From positions 1-57,477 of the forward strand of contig PBNY01000008.1 of NCBI GenBank assembly GCA_002723385.1: DNA of 57,477 nt. The letters are read 5' to 3'. The stretch is from Oceanospirillaceae bacterium. GTDB lineage: Bacteria > Pseudomonadota > Gammaproteobacteria > Pseudomonadales > Oceanobacteraceae. The notes beneath the pieces were generated by a model, which searched no databases, was not told the DNA's origin, and saw only the letters and a list, made by a program, of their open reading frames with translations. A program made the position numbers and the translations under genes. Shown here one piece after another: positions 42,174 through 52,768 of the stretch (its first letter is position 1; each line of letters opens with the position of its first letter).

Positions 42174-45100
42174 TATATTACCTCCGGGGCCGAACCAGTA
42201 ATGGCTTTAACATCAGCCAACAGATCACCAAACTTGCCGTAATTCACTTTCACACCATCATCAAGATCCAGTGAAATACGCATATCGGCGTAGTGTTTTA
42301 GCTTGTCATCAAACTCGCGTAGTTCGACCTGTTTCTTGATTAAGGCATCCAACTCTTTCTTGAAGCGGTTTGCTTCACTGGTCGAGTCAGCCGTTTCAAT
42401 CTGCTTCTCAAGCTGTTCTGCATACGCATCGTATTTGCCGAGTAGCGGGGTGACATACTCAGTACGCATACGAGAAAGCGTGCCCTCGTTGTAACGGTGC
42501 AGGTAAACCAGGCACTCAAAAGCCTTCTGTTTGCCTGAGCTAAACAACCAATAAATAGGACGTTTTTTGTAAGTCTTCAGATGGTCTTTGTAGAACTGAG
42601 TCGATAAATAACGGCGAATTGTCTCCAGTGCTGATTCAGATTTTTTCGGTTTAATAGCATTTAGACATAGTGATTCGGCGACGAAATCCAAATTTTCTTG
42701 CAGATGATCATCACCCCAAACAACTTGGACAAACTCACGGAAACGATTGGTTGCGTCGTCTTTGAACCATTCTTGGTCGGTTAATGGAATGATTCCATCA
42801 TCGTCAACGGGGAAGGTTTTATAGGCTTCTTCAGATACCAGTTCTGAGAAACCTACGTTTCCAGAGTTAGCATAAACAAGGCCGTCACGATCTAATGAAT
42901 AGCGGCCCAACATACAGCCGATGGAATAGCTAATTAATGATGTCAGCAAACTCCCTTTTATGCGGCTCTCATTTGGCGACTCGATCTTATTTATCAAAGT
43001 GACTTCGTTATAACCAACCCGAGGGTTAATTTCATTTATCAAACCATACCCTTCGACAAATACCTTGTTGTTTTCGTATTCAAGGTTCATAACTCTGTCG
43101 GTAATTTCCTTAAATTTAGTTTCGGCGTTCAAAAGAGATGTTTCTAAATGGTTATTTTCTGAACGTGCTAAGAGATGCGATTGAAAGCCCCAAGATGTTT
43201 CTTGAGTATCCCAGTCCTCTTTATGAATCGAAATGAGTTCCGATACAGTTTCTGAGACAGCATTCCCATAGTCGGTATAATGTTTTTCAAACACGGGCAA
43301 CGCAGCAACATTCTCTACTTGAAAATTCAATGTGGGATTCATCGCTCGAAGAAAGCCAAAAGCAACTTTAGAGCATAAATAACCTGTGAAATATTCAATC
43401 GGTTTGTTTTCAGGAAATGCGGAAGATCCCCCGACGTCAAAGATATACCCACTTCCAGATTGTCGTACTCCAAAATATGCAGAACTTATGAACGACCAAT
43501 TTATGGATGGCCTGAAATAATAATCTCGGCTCTTCAACCTAACGTTCCAACCCTGATTCAGGGTAGACTGAAACTCTTTCAGCTCCTTCCCGTTTTTGTA
43601 CCAATTAACCACATAATCGTCATTCCCAAACCATTTCCTATAATCCCCCCCTTTTTTATAGGGATACCACTTTTCAATCCGCTCCTCGCTCTCGCTGATA
43701 CTATTGCAATCAAATGCAATATTCCCGTAGTCAACCTCATACCAATATCGAAGAAAGCGATTGTTATCACTAGTAGCCATGCCCTGCTTAATTGCAGCTT
43801 CACTAGAAAATGGCTGTCCATTTTCGAAGCAGTATCTAAAGTTTTCACTAACCCAATACGCAATCGGACTCCCCGGAATCTTTTTGAAATCATCTGGCTT
43901 AGCCTCATAAAACCAACCACATTCAGGATTAGCTATTGCCTCCAGAGTTTTTGGCCCCTGATTCGCTGCACCACGAAAATCTGAAAGACGGATATAAGAA
44001 CCTGTATAGTCAGGCACATGTCCTTTTGTTAAGGTAAACGTACAAATAGGAACCGTCGCCCCATCAAACCCCGAATATTCAAGCTGTATTAGCGTCGAGA
44101 TAACCTCATCATCAATCAATTTGCTTCGTAACTGTTCGTAGCTTGAAATAAACATCCATACAAAAGGCGTCATAAACCCAAGCTGGCCATGCTCTTTAGC
44201 AAGTTGTAAATTTCGGATTATATAGGCTGAAAATAAATCCTTTTCATACCCCTTAAAGTTATCCTTTAAAAACTTCTTAACTTCAGACGTTTGGTATTTG
44301 CTACCCATATAGGGAGGATTCGCAATTACAACATCGTAACGAGTTGACAAAATCAAAGCCTGGTGAACAAACTCAATCAATTGCTTCGCTGCCGGCTTTT
44401 GCATTGAGTCGCCTGACTCTTGAAGCTCTACAAGCGTGTTCAGTAGCTCTTTTAATTGCTCATGGTCATCGCTAGGTACATCAATCAAAGAACCAAAGGT
44501 CTTGGCCTGAGTAAATCTTGCCAACGTTCGCTTCAGCAGTTGGTAGCGGTTGTCGGCTTTGGCATCCTGCGTCGCTCTACCTCCTGCTTCCATGCAGTCG
44601 TCTGCATTGAACATGTCTTGTGAAGTACCACTTTGCCAACTTCCCGATAGGTTGAGTGCTTTCCATAAGGTCGATAAATCAATATGGTTACTTTCCTGCA
44701 ATGACAGTACATTGAGTCGCACGTTACGGGTAAAAATACGCTTATCGTCATCTCTCGCCATCATCATCAGCGCAAAGCCAGATAGCTGCGCTGCACGATC
44801 ATCTATGTCCAGGCCGTAGAGGTTGTTCTCCAGAATCATCTTTGGAATATCACGAGAGCGGAAACCTCGCTCTTCGTAGATGGCTTTTAGCACGTTATAG
44901 GCTTCAATCAGTATGTGGCCCGAGCCACAAGCGGGATCGAGTACTTTGATGGTTTCAGGTTCAATACCCTCTCCATTAGAAGAAAGGGGCGTAATTGCTT
45001 TTAGCTGTTGGTTAACTTCGTCAGATTGTTCAGCAGGCTCAATGTAGTATTCCATCTGCGATTTAATGGCAGAATCTGGATAGGTTTGAAGCCATTGACG

Positions 45101-45904
45101 ACCGACTGAGTTTTGCACCAGGTACTTCACAATCCAGTTGGGTGTAAATAGCTGGGTGGCGGCAGGGATGTCTTCACTCTTGACCACCTTACCTATTACC
45201 TGATCTTTCTTTTCAGAAATGTAGAACTGGTAAAGCCAACCAATCACTTCTACCTGTTGCCAGTCCTCTTCAGGAATGCCGTCTACCAATCCACGCAGAA
45301 TTGAGTCTGTACGAGTTAGGTTGTCTGGTAGCAGAAGTTCTGTTTCATCATCCAATGCGTCAAATAAGAAAGGCATCGCTTCATGAAGCTTATGGCACTG
45401 GCCCAACAGCAGTTCACGATACAGCTCTTCGTCTTTGTTGCCCGCAAGCTTGAGTTCAATAATGCGAGCTCTATCTAATCCGAGTTCATCCGCAGCGTCT
45501 TGGGCATGGTCGATAATTTCAAAGCGCCCTTTGTTCGTTGCGCCAGCGCCTTGGGCGTTGTCTGGGTGCGACGCTGGATATGAAAGAACACGAAAACCAT
45601 GGCCTAGATAGTCATGGATTTCCATATAGCGAATAGCACACAGACGGTTGAACCAAGTATAGGCTACTTGCTCTAAGAGTTGGTTATAGCCTATTTCCTG
45701 TATTTTTTTGACCAATCGCTCTCTAGCGGTTTTTACGCTAGGCTCAAAGGTTTTGCCTTCAATAAGTAATACTGAGCCTTCTTGTTTTACCTCAGATATC
45801 TGTTTGTCGCTGTATATACCTAGCTGATTTAATTGTTTTGAAACAGCGGAGATAAATTCACGTCTTGCTTGAGGGGCATATTTTTTTAGTTTTGCAGTAT
45901 TCAT
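42173..45904 (-). CDS. pglX: PglX, BREX adenine-specific DNA methyltransferase
   Basis: 1243 aa. It has the SAM-binding motif VLDPACGSGHILIEAYNVL near residue 323 and catalytic NPPY in VVIANPPYMGSKYQTSEV near residue 527, typical of gamma-class N6-adenine methyltransferases. A long C-terminal specificity region follows. PglX methylates the host BREX motif and is required for restriction. The protein appears full length, so target methylation should be active. It lies 3 nt after pair 1 and overlaps pair 2. Confidence 0.95.
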   Translation of the reverse strand: MNTAKLKKYAPQARREFISAVSKQLNQLGIYSDKQISEVKQEGSVLLIEGKTFEPSVKTARERLVKKIQEIGYNQLLEQVAYTWFNRLCAIRYMEIHDYLGHGFRVLSYPASHPDNAQGAGATNKGRFEIIDHAQDAADELGLDRARIIELKLAGNKDEELYRELLLGQCHKLHEAMPFLFDALDDETELLLPDNLTRTDSILRGLVDGIPEEDWQQVEVIGWLYQFYISEKKDQVIGKVVKSEDIPAATQLFTPNWIVKYLVQNSVGRQWLQTYPDSAIKSQMEYYIEPAEQSDEVNQQLKAITPLSSNGEGIEPETIKVLDPACGSGHILIEAYNVLKAIYEERGFRSRDIPKMILENNLYGLDIDDRAAQLSGFALMMMARDDDKRIFTRNVRLNVLSLQESNHIDLSTLWKALNLSGSWQSGTSQDMFNADDCMEAGGRATQDAKADNRYQLLKRTLARFTQAKTFGSLIDVPSDDHEQLKELLNTLVELQESGDSMQKPAAKQLIEFVHQALILSTRYDVVIANPPYMGSKYQTSEVKKFLKDNFKGYEKDLFSAYIIRNLQLAKEHGQLGFMTPFVWMFISSYEQLRSKLIDDEVISTLIQLEYSGFDGATVPICTFTLTKGHVPDYTGSYIRLSDFRGAANQGPKTLEAIANPECGWFYEAKPDDFKKIPGSPIAYWVSENFRYCFENGQPFSSEAAIKQGMATSDNNRFLRYWYEVDYGNIAFDCNSISESEERIEKWYPYKKGGDYRKWFGNDDYVVNWYKNGKELKEFQSTLNQGWNVRLKSRDYYFRPSINWSFISSAYFGVRQSGSGYIFDVGGSSAFPENKPIEYFTGYLCSKVAFGFLRAMNPTLNFQVENVAALPVFEKHYTDYGNAVSETVSELISIHKEDWDTQETSWGFQSHLLARSENNHLETSLLNAETKFKEITDRVMNLEYENNKVFVEGYGLINEINPRVGYNEVTLINKIESPNESRIKGSLLTSLISYSIGCMLGRYSLDRDGLVYANSGNVGFSELVSEEAYKTFPVDDDGIIPLTDQEWFKDDATNRFREFVQVVWGDDHLQENLDFVAESLCLNAIKPKKSESALETIRRYLSTQFYKDHLKTYKKRPIYWLFSSGKQKAFECLVYLHRYNEGTLSRMRTEYVTPLLGKYDAYAEQLEKQIETADSTSEANRFKKELDALIKKQVELREFDDKLKHYADMRISLDLDDGVKVNYGKFGDLLADVKAITGSAPEVI

Positions 45905-45907
45905 AAA

Positions 45908-46666
45908 TTAATTCCTCACTTCGCCACAAGCTTTTTCAACAACAGCGATAATATTATTCTTTAACTGACGGAAGCTTGGCATGTCCTCTAATCGGTCAAC
46001 ATCAATTGCCGCTATAAGAGTACTGAGATCTTCACGGCAATAGTCATGATTATTTATTGCATTTCCTAGGACAACTTTCGGAGCTCTATCTGCTGAACGG
46101 TCGTTGCCAGAAAGATCCGTTTCTAGGTTCTGGCAGTGACAATATGGGTTTTCTTTAACCGAACAAATGATCCATGACTCAGATGTAGGTTTAGGAATCA
46201 TGGCAACGCCATGTTCGTACTCTGCAGCCTTAAAACCAGATAAAACGGCTTTGACACGATTAGCTTGCATTTCTGGTTCACGGTCTAATTCAGATCGTGT
46301 ACCGTCACAGTCATGAAAATATACGGATAGGCTATTAGCCCATGTTTCTGGAAAATTCTCTTTTGTGAATTCTGCAAGCGCAGCAGCTCGTTTAGCATGT
46401 TCTAAATGTCCTTTTACCGCTTTATCTTTGCTCGGAAGTCTTACTTTGCTAGCCTTTGCTCTTTGCCCTAACTCTTTACGATAAATAAAGGTATGCGTAA
46501 AATCTTGGCCTTGATTCCACTCAGGTAAACAGTTCTCTAACAGCTTGATAAGCAGGGCGTACATTGGGCCTTGTAGAAAGTCTTCACCGTTTGATACCCC
46601 TAAACCATTCTGGCTAATACCGATGTCAGTTGGCCCTTCACCTGTAGCAATCAGATGCATAATCAT
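45908..46666 (-). CDS. TOPRIM-like protein (DUF4276 type), pair 1
   Basis: 252 aa; the ATG at 46666 or 46660 may be used. It has HLIATGEGPTDIGIS (EGPTD, acidic first motif), SVYFHDCDGTRSELDREP near residue 116 (DxD) and MIPKPTSESWIICSV near residue 156. This is the same family plan as the protein at 40465 but with low overall similarity, so the two pairs were probably acquired separately rather than by recent duplication. The start overlaps the ATPase stop by 4 nt. A nuclease partner for that ATPase is the likely role. Confidence 0.72.
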   Translation of the reverse strand: MIMHLIATGEGPTDIGISQNGLGVSNGEDFLQGPMYALLIKLLENCLPEWNQGQDFTHTFIYRKELGQRAKASKVRLPSKDKAVKGHLEHAKRAAALAEFTKENFPETWANSLSVYFHDCDGTRSELDREPEMQANRVKAVLSGFKAAEYEHGVAMIPKPTSESWIICSVKENPYCHCQNLETDLSGNDRSADRAPKVVLGNAINNHDYCREDLSTLIAAIDVDRLEDMPSFRQLKNNIIAVVEKACGEVRN

Positions 46667-47832
46667 AATTTTTTCAACCCCTCGATTCGAGATTTTTCAG
46701 CTTCCTTTGCCACATCGGACAAGTGGAGGTCCAACATAGCTTCGCCGGGAGCTAATGCTTCCAGTTTTCTAGCGGTAGAATCGAGATCGAAAAATTTTGT
46801 TGTTTTAGTATGACCCTGGCTATTTTTATAAACTAGGTGTACGGAGTTTTTTGCAAGTTCCTCATCAATGAAATTCAAGATTATTGGACTATGAGTCGTG
46901 ATTAATACTTGTTGTGGTGATCGAATAAATGTTTCAACAAGCTTTTCAGTAATCTCAGAGTTTACACCATTCTCAACTTCATCAAATTGCTGGAATTTCG
47001 AACTAGATCTTTGACTTGCCAGTATGATTAAAATACGCAACATGCCATCGTTGATATGCTTGGCATTAGTTACAACATCGGTGTGAGAGCCATCCTCATT
47101 ATAAAACCGCTCTGTTAGCAAAAGGCTTAATGTGCCATCCAACTCAGTTTTAGTATCAATATTCACAACCTGAGGAAAATAACCATACAAGTTTGTTCGC
47201 AAAGTATCTTGCGCACTCTTTTCCAAATTGTGGATATAACTGATCAAGTACTCACCTGCACTACCTATTTTTCCAGCTGAAGCAAAACGACCTGAACGCA
47301 TGACCTTAGGCGATAAAAGGTCATGACTATCAACATTAGTCATAAAATTTCGAAAAATGACGGCTTCTTGCGGTAAAGCCGAATCATCCAAAGCAGACAA
47401 TATTGAACCTGAATATTTGAAAATTAGGTCCGGTAAACTGTGACGCTTAGTTTTGAGTCTTCCCTGATATAGACGTAACAGCTGCTGACCGTTGGCTAAA
47501 TCAGTTAAAGTCTCACTTGTACACAGGCCTCTTTTCCAGTTGTAAGTTGCTTCCCAACGCAATTGCTTATCTGAAAGCTCAATATCGAGTACAAGATCAA
47601 ACGTTTCTCGTGTGGGGAAGAAATGAGAAGCCACATCTTTTTCTTCCCAACCTCTTTCACTTAACCAACGGTCAATTTTTCCTTCAATAAGTGCAGATAC
47701 ATAGCTAAATAATTGTAAAACCGAACTTTTCCCTGCACCGTTTAAACCAATGATGCAGTTAAACTTAGAGTCAAGGTTTAACTCAAAATCAACTAACGAT
47801 TTGAATGCGCTAACGCTTATTCTTTTGATCAT
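46663..47832 (-). CDS. AAA-type ATPase, pair 1
   Basis: 389 aa from the ATG at 47832 (AAGGGG upstream); the frame is open a little further. It has ISVSAFKSLVDFELNL, Walker A IIGLNGAGKSSVLQLF near residue 28, HINDGMLRILIILAS near residue 272 (signature-like), QFDEVENGV near residue 300 (Walker B with DEVEN) and ITTHSPIILNF near residue 325. This is the RecF/OLD-type ATPase group. It lies 10 nt after brxC and forms a coupled pair with the TOPRIM-like gene. Confidence 0.8.
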   Translation of the reverse strand: MIKRISVSAFKSLVDFELNLDSKFNCIIGLNGAGKSSVLQLFSYVSALIEGKIDRWLSERGWEEKDVASHFFPTRETFDLVLDIELSDKQLRWEATYNWKRGLCTSETLTDLANGQQLLRLYQGRLKTKRHSLPDLIFKYSGSILSALDDSALPQEAVIFRNFMTNVDSHDLLSPKVMRSGRFASAGKIGSAGEYLISYIHNLEKSAQDTLRTNLYGYFPQVVNIDTKTELDGTLSLLLTERFYNEDGSHTDVVTNAKHINDGMLRILIILASQRSSSKFQQFDEVENGVNSEITEKLVETFIRSPQQVLITTHSPIILNFIDEELAKNSVHLVYKNSQGHTKTTKFFDLDSTARKLEALAPGEAMLDLHLSDVAKEAEKSRIEGLKKL

Positions 47833-47842
47833 AATAAGCCCC

Positions 47843-50800
47843 TTACTTAATTCGTACGCGGTCACCAGCTTTGACCGCAGCAATCAGCTGCTCTCTTAAA
47901 GCGGCAAGATAGGCATCAACTTCGGCTTCACTTTCAATGAATCCGGTTGTTACTGATTTAGCCATGGCATCGGTTGGGTTAATCGTTACGGTACGTTTTG
48001 CAACCGGCTGTGGCTGCACTGGTTCAGGGGCTGGCTCAGGTGCTGGAGCTGCCTTACCGGCTTTCGCTGCTTCCTCTTCGCGTTTCTTCTGTTCGAGTTC
48101 ACGACGTCTTTGCTCAGCTTCAGCTTTTTTGCGTTGATCTTCGATAAAGCCATTCAGCAACTCGTAAGCTTCGTCCTCGTATCCTTCCGCTTCAGTTTGC
48201 TCACTGATAATTTGTGGTATTGAAGAGGTTGCTTCAATGCGCTGTCTGCACATTTGTAGCGGGCGCAGTGCTTGGTTCTGTAGTTCAGACGGTGCATGAG
48301 CTTCAGCTAACGCTTCTTTTACACGTCCGATGCGCAGATCAACACGTTCTAAGGCATGAGTGCGTTTTTCTTCAACCAATGTTGAGTTAACTTTTGCCAC
48401 CTGCTCGATAAGCGGATTAATGTGGCGCAGCTGCTCATACGGTGAGGACATATTGTAAATGCGTTCTAATTCAGTAAGCGCTTTTAATGCTTCACTGTCT
48501 TTTTCTAACGCAGGTCTATTGGCCTTAAACTTCTCGTTCAATGCGCCAGCAAGGGCTTGCCAAGTTTGAAATTGGCTATTGTAGAAGTCATCAAGATCCT
48601 CAAAGTCCTCAGCAAACTCTTCAAGGGCATCAGCGTCTTCTAAGAATCGGGCGATAAGGGCGAAGCTTGAAGTTTGCTCAAGAATACCAGCGACCAATGC
48701 AAGACCATCGTCAATTTGAGATTTACCTGGGAAATGGCCTGTCTGTGACTTGGTTCTGAATGATTTAAGCTCTTCATTCCAAGCCAGTAATTCATCGCGC
48801 ACTAATTCGTAGAGCTCCTTCTCACCAGAGCCGGTAAAGGTTTTAGAAAAGATCTCTTTAACAAGACCAGCAGCCTTTTTAATTTGGCGCTCGTCATGTT
48901 GCCTGATCTTATGTACACGGATCTCACCGCGTTTACGTACACTGGTAAACGGCTCGTAAGCTTTTTTCAACGCCAGATCTGTGCCCTGGGTACTAAAAGA
49001 TACCTTTCCAGCCAAGCCCAGCCTAGCAGTGAGCAATAAGATTTCATTGTCTGGCCAGCCATACGGGCGCTTGCCGAAACGGGCAACGATGTCACGTAAA
49101 TACACAGGCTCATTACGCTCGACTTTCAGCGTTACGTACTGCTCAACCTCACGCGTAGCTTCTGGGTTACATTCATCCGCTTGAAGATCCAGTCCAATCT
49201 GAGCAATATCATCAGCAACAAGTACGGCCTGTAGCTCACGCAAAACTTCACCAGGCGTTGCCTTGAGCATATTCAATTTAGCGAAGGTGTTTTCGATAAC
49301 GTATTTGTATGCTTCTTCGACGATGGCACTTGGCGTTGCTGATTTCTTCGGTAGTTTTGTGCCGATAGCGTAAACGTCCGCCTCTGCAAACAAAGCTTCA
49401 AAATCCGTTCTTAAGCGTTTTTCACGCTCAATATTTTCCATCTGCTTTTCGCGGAGAAGGTGTTCTTGCTCTGGTCGCTGTCCTGAATTTTGTTTTAAGA
49501 ATCGGTCAGTTTTAATAAAGGTTGTCAGGTCATCCCAAAGACGCTTATGTTCGCCCAGCTTGACGAGCACGCACCCATCAGCCTCAAGCGTATGATTGAT
49601 GCACGCTTGATCGTGGGAGTAATTTTCAAAGTGCGAATCCAAAGGTGAAATGACTTTAATGACTAGGTCTTCCAGCGTGGTGCCATCTTTTGGATGACCA
49701 TTGCAAAAACGGCTCACCGCAAAGTCTTGCTTATTAATCGGGTAACGATAGGCACGATTACCTTTCAAAATACCGTCAAATACGATTGCTGAAAGCTTGT
49801 TAGAGACCTCTGACATTTCAACGTCAGTGTGGCGGATCTCGTTTTCAATCTCTTTTTCTTCATTGGTCAGGAAGATAAATTCATCACCATTACGCGCAAT
49901 CAGCAATTCACGTTCAAGACGATTCAGGCTCACTTCAATTTGTTTGCGCAGCATAATTTTATCTGCATCGATTCGGTCAATTGACAGCGTAACGAGGTTG
50001 TCCAGTGTGCTTTTGACAACGTCCACGTAACGGATCAAGAAAAGAGTTTTTAGGATCTTGCCATCGAATTCGATTAGTGAATCCAACTCACAGGCTCGGT
50101 CAATCGTTCGCTTAACCGCTGGCTCTAAAAAGCTTTCAATCGGAGCATAGAAACTGTAAAACGGGATTAACACATCAAGGCCAGAGTCCTTCATCTGTTT
50201 TGCAGCTGATTGGAAAGCATCAAGTAATGAACGCTCACCCATGGCTAAGTGCTTACCCGTCGCGCCTTTTGTTCGAATTGACTCAAACACTTTTTGAACC
50301 AGCGTGTAGTGGTAAGGCACAAACGGATAGTTGTCCACGAAAGACGGAGCGTCGGTGTAGCCCTTTAGAGACGCGGTTGTCGTTTTATCAAATGTCAGTT
50401 GGTTACGAAGAATATCGCCCTTTTCAGCAAATACATCGATGAGGTGTGTACGAGCTTCTTCCGTTTTGGACAACAAACGCTTTTGAATAACTTCCGAGGT
50501 GTTCGAGCTCGACAGCTGTAAGCGGGTGCTAAAACGCCCCTGAATTTTAGAAAAGTCCTCGCCATCGCGCTTATCCATACCACCAATGGCAGCATCAATG
50601 TCTGCCTGAGAGGTAACAACGACCCAAGCTCTGCCACCGCAATATGTGCCAAGATCTTCAGTAATGGTCTGAAGCTTTAACATCATTTGTGTGTTCTTAC
50701 CGATAAACTGACCGACTTCATCGACTAAGAAAAGAAGATTACGATCCCCAGTTCGATCTAAGTATTCATTAACCCACTTACAGAAGTTTCGGATATCTAG

Positions 50801-51520
50801 CGGGAAATTGTTTTCAACCTGCTCAACCCACGCTTTGGCAGACTCTAATGATTGCTCACTGGCATGAGCGAGTGCTTCTGAAAGTTCGTCTCGATAGAAG
50901 TCATAGGCATCACGCTCCTTTTCCCAAGTTGATTGAGTCAACTCAGCAAACTTGTCCTTGAAAGACATGTATTGATTACGCTTATCAAGCTCGCGTTCTA
51001 AGTGCGCAATATGAGGAAAATCAGCGCAGTATCCTACACGCTCATTAAAGACTTTGAGGAAGACCTTAAGAATGGCATTTTCTCGGTCATCCGTATTGGC
51101 TCGTGAATCGATGTTAAAAAGAATAACGTCTGTATCTTTGGTAACAGCGTTTTGGATATCAGCCAACAGCATGGCATCGTTGATTTTTTCTTTAAAAAAA
51201 TCAAATGCTTGGCGGCCTTGTCCATCCTTTTCGACAGATTTATTTTCGAGGAGGTAAGACAAAATTTTCAGGAAGTGAGACTTACCCGAACCAAAGAAGC
51301 CAGAGATCCACACACCAATTTTACCTGACATTGATGCGCCGCTTTGCGTCACAGATGGAACGTAAGCCTCAAAGAAAGCGCGAAAATGTCGATCTAGCTC
51401 TCGGGTAACAACATATTCATCAAGTTCGACATACACACTGTCATTGTCTTTCTGTTCCGCTTTAACTACGCCGTTAATATCACGCGTCAACTTCTTGGAA
51501 AAAATCTGTTCAATTTTCAT
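47843..51520 (-). CDS. brxC: BrxC, large BREX ATPase
   Basis: 1225 aa, expected size for BrxC. It has Walker A WISGFFGSGKSHFLKILSYL near residue 70, Walker B-like LLFLVDEVGQFIG near residue 260 and a long helical C-terminal part. Near residues 1145-1190 is a charged coiled coil followed by an Ala/Pro-rich linker (APAPEPAPEPVQPQPVA). BrxC is a core ATPase of BREX and probably assembles with BrxB and PglZ. It lies 20 nt after brxB. Confidence 0.94.
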   Translation of the reverse strand: MKIEQIFSKKLTRDINGVVKAEQKDNDSVYVELDEYVVTRELDRHFRAFFEAYVPSVTQSGASMSGKIGVWISGFFGSGKSHFLKILSYLLENKSVEKDGQGRQAFDFFKEKINDAMLLADIQNAVTKDTDVILFNIDSRANTDDRENAILKVFLKVFNERVGYCADFPHIAHLERELDKRNQYMSFKDKFAELTQSTWEKERDAYDFYRDELSEALAHASEQSLESAKAWVEQVENNFPLDIRNFCKWVNEYLDRTGDRNLLFLVDEVGQFIGKNTQMMLKLQTITEDLGTYCGGRAWVVVTSQADIDAAIGGMDKRDGEDFSKIQGRFSTRLQLSSSNTSEVIQKRLLSKTEEARTHLIDVFAEKGDILRNQLTFDKTTTASLKGYTDAPSFVDNYPFVPYHYTLVQKVFESIRTKGATGKHLAMGERSLLDAFQSAAKQMKDSGLDVLIPFYSFYAPIESFLEPAVKRTIDRACELDSLIEFDGKILKTLFLIRYVDVVKSTLDNLVTLSIDRIDADKIMLRKQIEVSLNRLERELLIARNGDEFIFLTNEEKEIENEIRHTDVEMSEVSNKLSAIVFDGILKGNRAYRYPINKQDFAVSRFCNGHPKDGTTLEDLVIKVISPLDSHFENYSHDQACINHTLEADGCVLVKLGEHKRLWDDLTTFIKTDRFLKQNSGQRPEQEHLLREKQMENIEREKRLRTDFEALFAEADVYAIGTKLPKKSATPSAIVEEAYKYVIENTFAKLNMLKATPGEVLRELQAVLVADDIAQIGLDLQADECNPEATREVEQYVTLKVERNEPVYLRDIVARFGKRPYGWPDNEILLLTARLGLAGKVSFSTQGTDLALKKAYEPFTSVRKRGEIRVHKIRQHDERQIKKAAGLVKEIFSKTFTGSGEKELYELVRDELLAWNEELKSFRTKSQTGHFPGKSQIDDGLALVAGILEQTSSFALIARFLEDADALEEFAEDFEDLDDFYNSQFQTWQALAGALNEKFKANRPALEKDSEALKALTELERIYNMSSPYEQLRHINPLIEQVAKVNSTLVEEKRTHALERVDLRIGRVKEALAEAHAPSELQNQALRPLQMCRQRIEATSSIPQIISEQTEAEGYEDEAYELLNGFIEDQRKKAEAEQRRRELEQKKREEEAAKAGKAAPAPEPAPEPVQPQPVAKRTVTINPTDAMAKSVTTGFIESEAEVDAYLAALREQLIAAVKAGDRVRIK

Positions 51521-51540
51521 TCGGTAGGCTCCCTGCTCTA

Positions 51541-52149
51541 TTACTTATTTCCAGCAAATGGCTTCGTACCGTCTTCAGGCACGAGCTTGAAGGCGCGATA
51601 GTAGTTTTTAGATTCAATCATGCCAAAAGGATGCAAATCCCTTCCGCTATATTCACCCGAATAGAAAAGCACTAATGGCGTGCTGCCCATTACATCTTGC
51701 AGAGCACTAAGTAACTCATGCCCTCGAACAAGAGGCCACGCACTGCCTAAGCCTGACAGCAACACAAACTCAAGTTCTGATGGCTTATATTTTTCCGCGA
51801 TATACCTTGCCACTTTCTCTTGGCTCAGAGGCCCGGCTAGTGTTTTTCGAAGGCCATCAACACCGACTTGCAATTCACGCTGGCAAGCTCGGTCGAAAAG
51901 GCCTCGCTCCTCAAGCATATCTATCAAGACTTCAAAAATATTGAGATGGACAAAGAGGTAACCACGCTTGTTGAGTTTTTCATCAACGTGCTTAAGGTGC
52001 TCTCGTACAAGCAGTTCATACTTGGCTGGATAGTCAAATACCCAAAATCCAATTTCATTGCCTAAGCCATCATTTTTCAAAAACCTAGGGCTTTCAATTC
52101 GTTCCAATATCAGATCAAGCCTGGTCTGAAGAGCCTTCATATTGTGCAC
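51541..52149 (-). CDS. brxB: BrxB (DUF1788)
   Basis: 202 aa. It has RLDLILERIESPRFLKNDGL, then IGFWVFDYPAKYELLVREHL, VLLSGLGSAWPLVRGHELL near residue 132 and TPLVLFYSGEYSGRDLHPFG near residue 155, all typical of DUF1788. It is a core, non-enzymatic BREX component. Its start overlaps brxA by 13 nt. Confidence 0.93.
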   Translation of the reverse strand: MHNMKALQTRLDLILERIESPRFLKNDGLGNEIGFWVFDYPAKYELLVREHLKHVDEKLNKRGYLFVHLNIFEVLIDMLEERGLFDRACQRELQVGVDGLRKTLAGPLSQEKVARYIAEKYKPSELEFVLLSGLGSAWPLVRGHELLSALQDVMGSTPLVLFYSGEYSGRDLHPFGMIESKNYYRAFKLVPEDGTKPFAGNK

Positions 52150-52736
52150 TCCATTACATCAATCAAATCTTCCTTGCCCAGACGAACTAACCAGTCTTTA
52201 ACTTCTGGCATTAGGTAGACAGGTTGTATTTTCTTTGTCCTGCTATCACTCAGGTAGCCACTATCAACCAATGCCTTAATTGCGTTGTTACCCATTTTTT
52301 TGACAGTTGAGTCAGAAAAACCACCAAGCTCGGCACATGCCCGCACTCTCGTGTCATAAAACTCAGACCATGCATCAGCAGTTAAAGAGGGTTTATAGGT
52401 GCGACGAGCCTCGGCTAAGGTAAGTCGCATAAAATCAGCGACAACCGGAGAATGAATGAGTAATGACATCATCAGCATTTGGACATAGGCGCGTTCACTC
52501 GCGGCTAAAAGATCCGTCATAAACTCATCACCCAGACCTTCAGTACGCCAGCGGATTGTTCTGGCATAACGAATAGCCGTCTGACCGGATTTTTTTTGAA
52601 GAACATTTTGCTCAACGATCAGCGATTTCCACTCATCTTCTGGAAGTTTTTTCAGTAGCGATTCTGCGATTATTCTAGATTCAGTTATCAATAAACTGCC
52701 TCCGATAAGATCGCCTAAATATTCTTTCATACCCAT
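52137..52736 (-). CDS. brxA: BrxA (DUF1819)
   Basis: 199 aa, first gene of the BREX operon. The helical DUF1819 pattern is present: LIGGSLLITESRIIAESLL, YARTIRWRTEGLG near residue 58 and FSDSTVKKMGNNAIKALVDS near residue 140 (winged-helix-like, DNA binding). The first or third codon may be the start (ATG GGT ATG). Only 32 bp separate the ATG from the IS end at about 52769, so its native promoter is probably truncated or replaced. Confidence 0.93.
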   Translation of the reverse strand: MGMKEYLGDLIGGSLLITESRIIAESLLKKLPEDEWKSLIVEQNVLQKKSGQTAIRYARTIRWRTEGLGDEFMTDLLAASERAYVQMLMMSLLIHSPVVADFMRLTLAEARRTYKPSLTADAWSEFYDTRVRACAELGGFSDSTVKKMGNNAIKALVDSGYLSDSRTKKIQPVYLMPEVKDWLVRLGKEDLIDVMECTI

Positions 52737-52768
52737 AAATTCATCTCACGATTCGCCATATCCAGGAG

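Noticed and set aside
43460-43984. 174-codon frame antisense to pglX
   Set aside because: It lies wholly within the conserved pglX gene, with no domain and no upstream signals.
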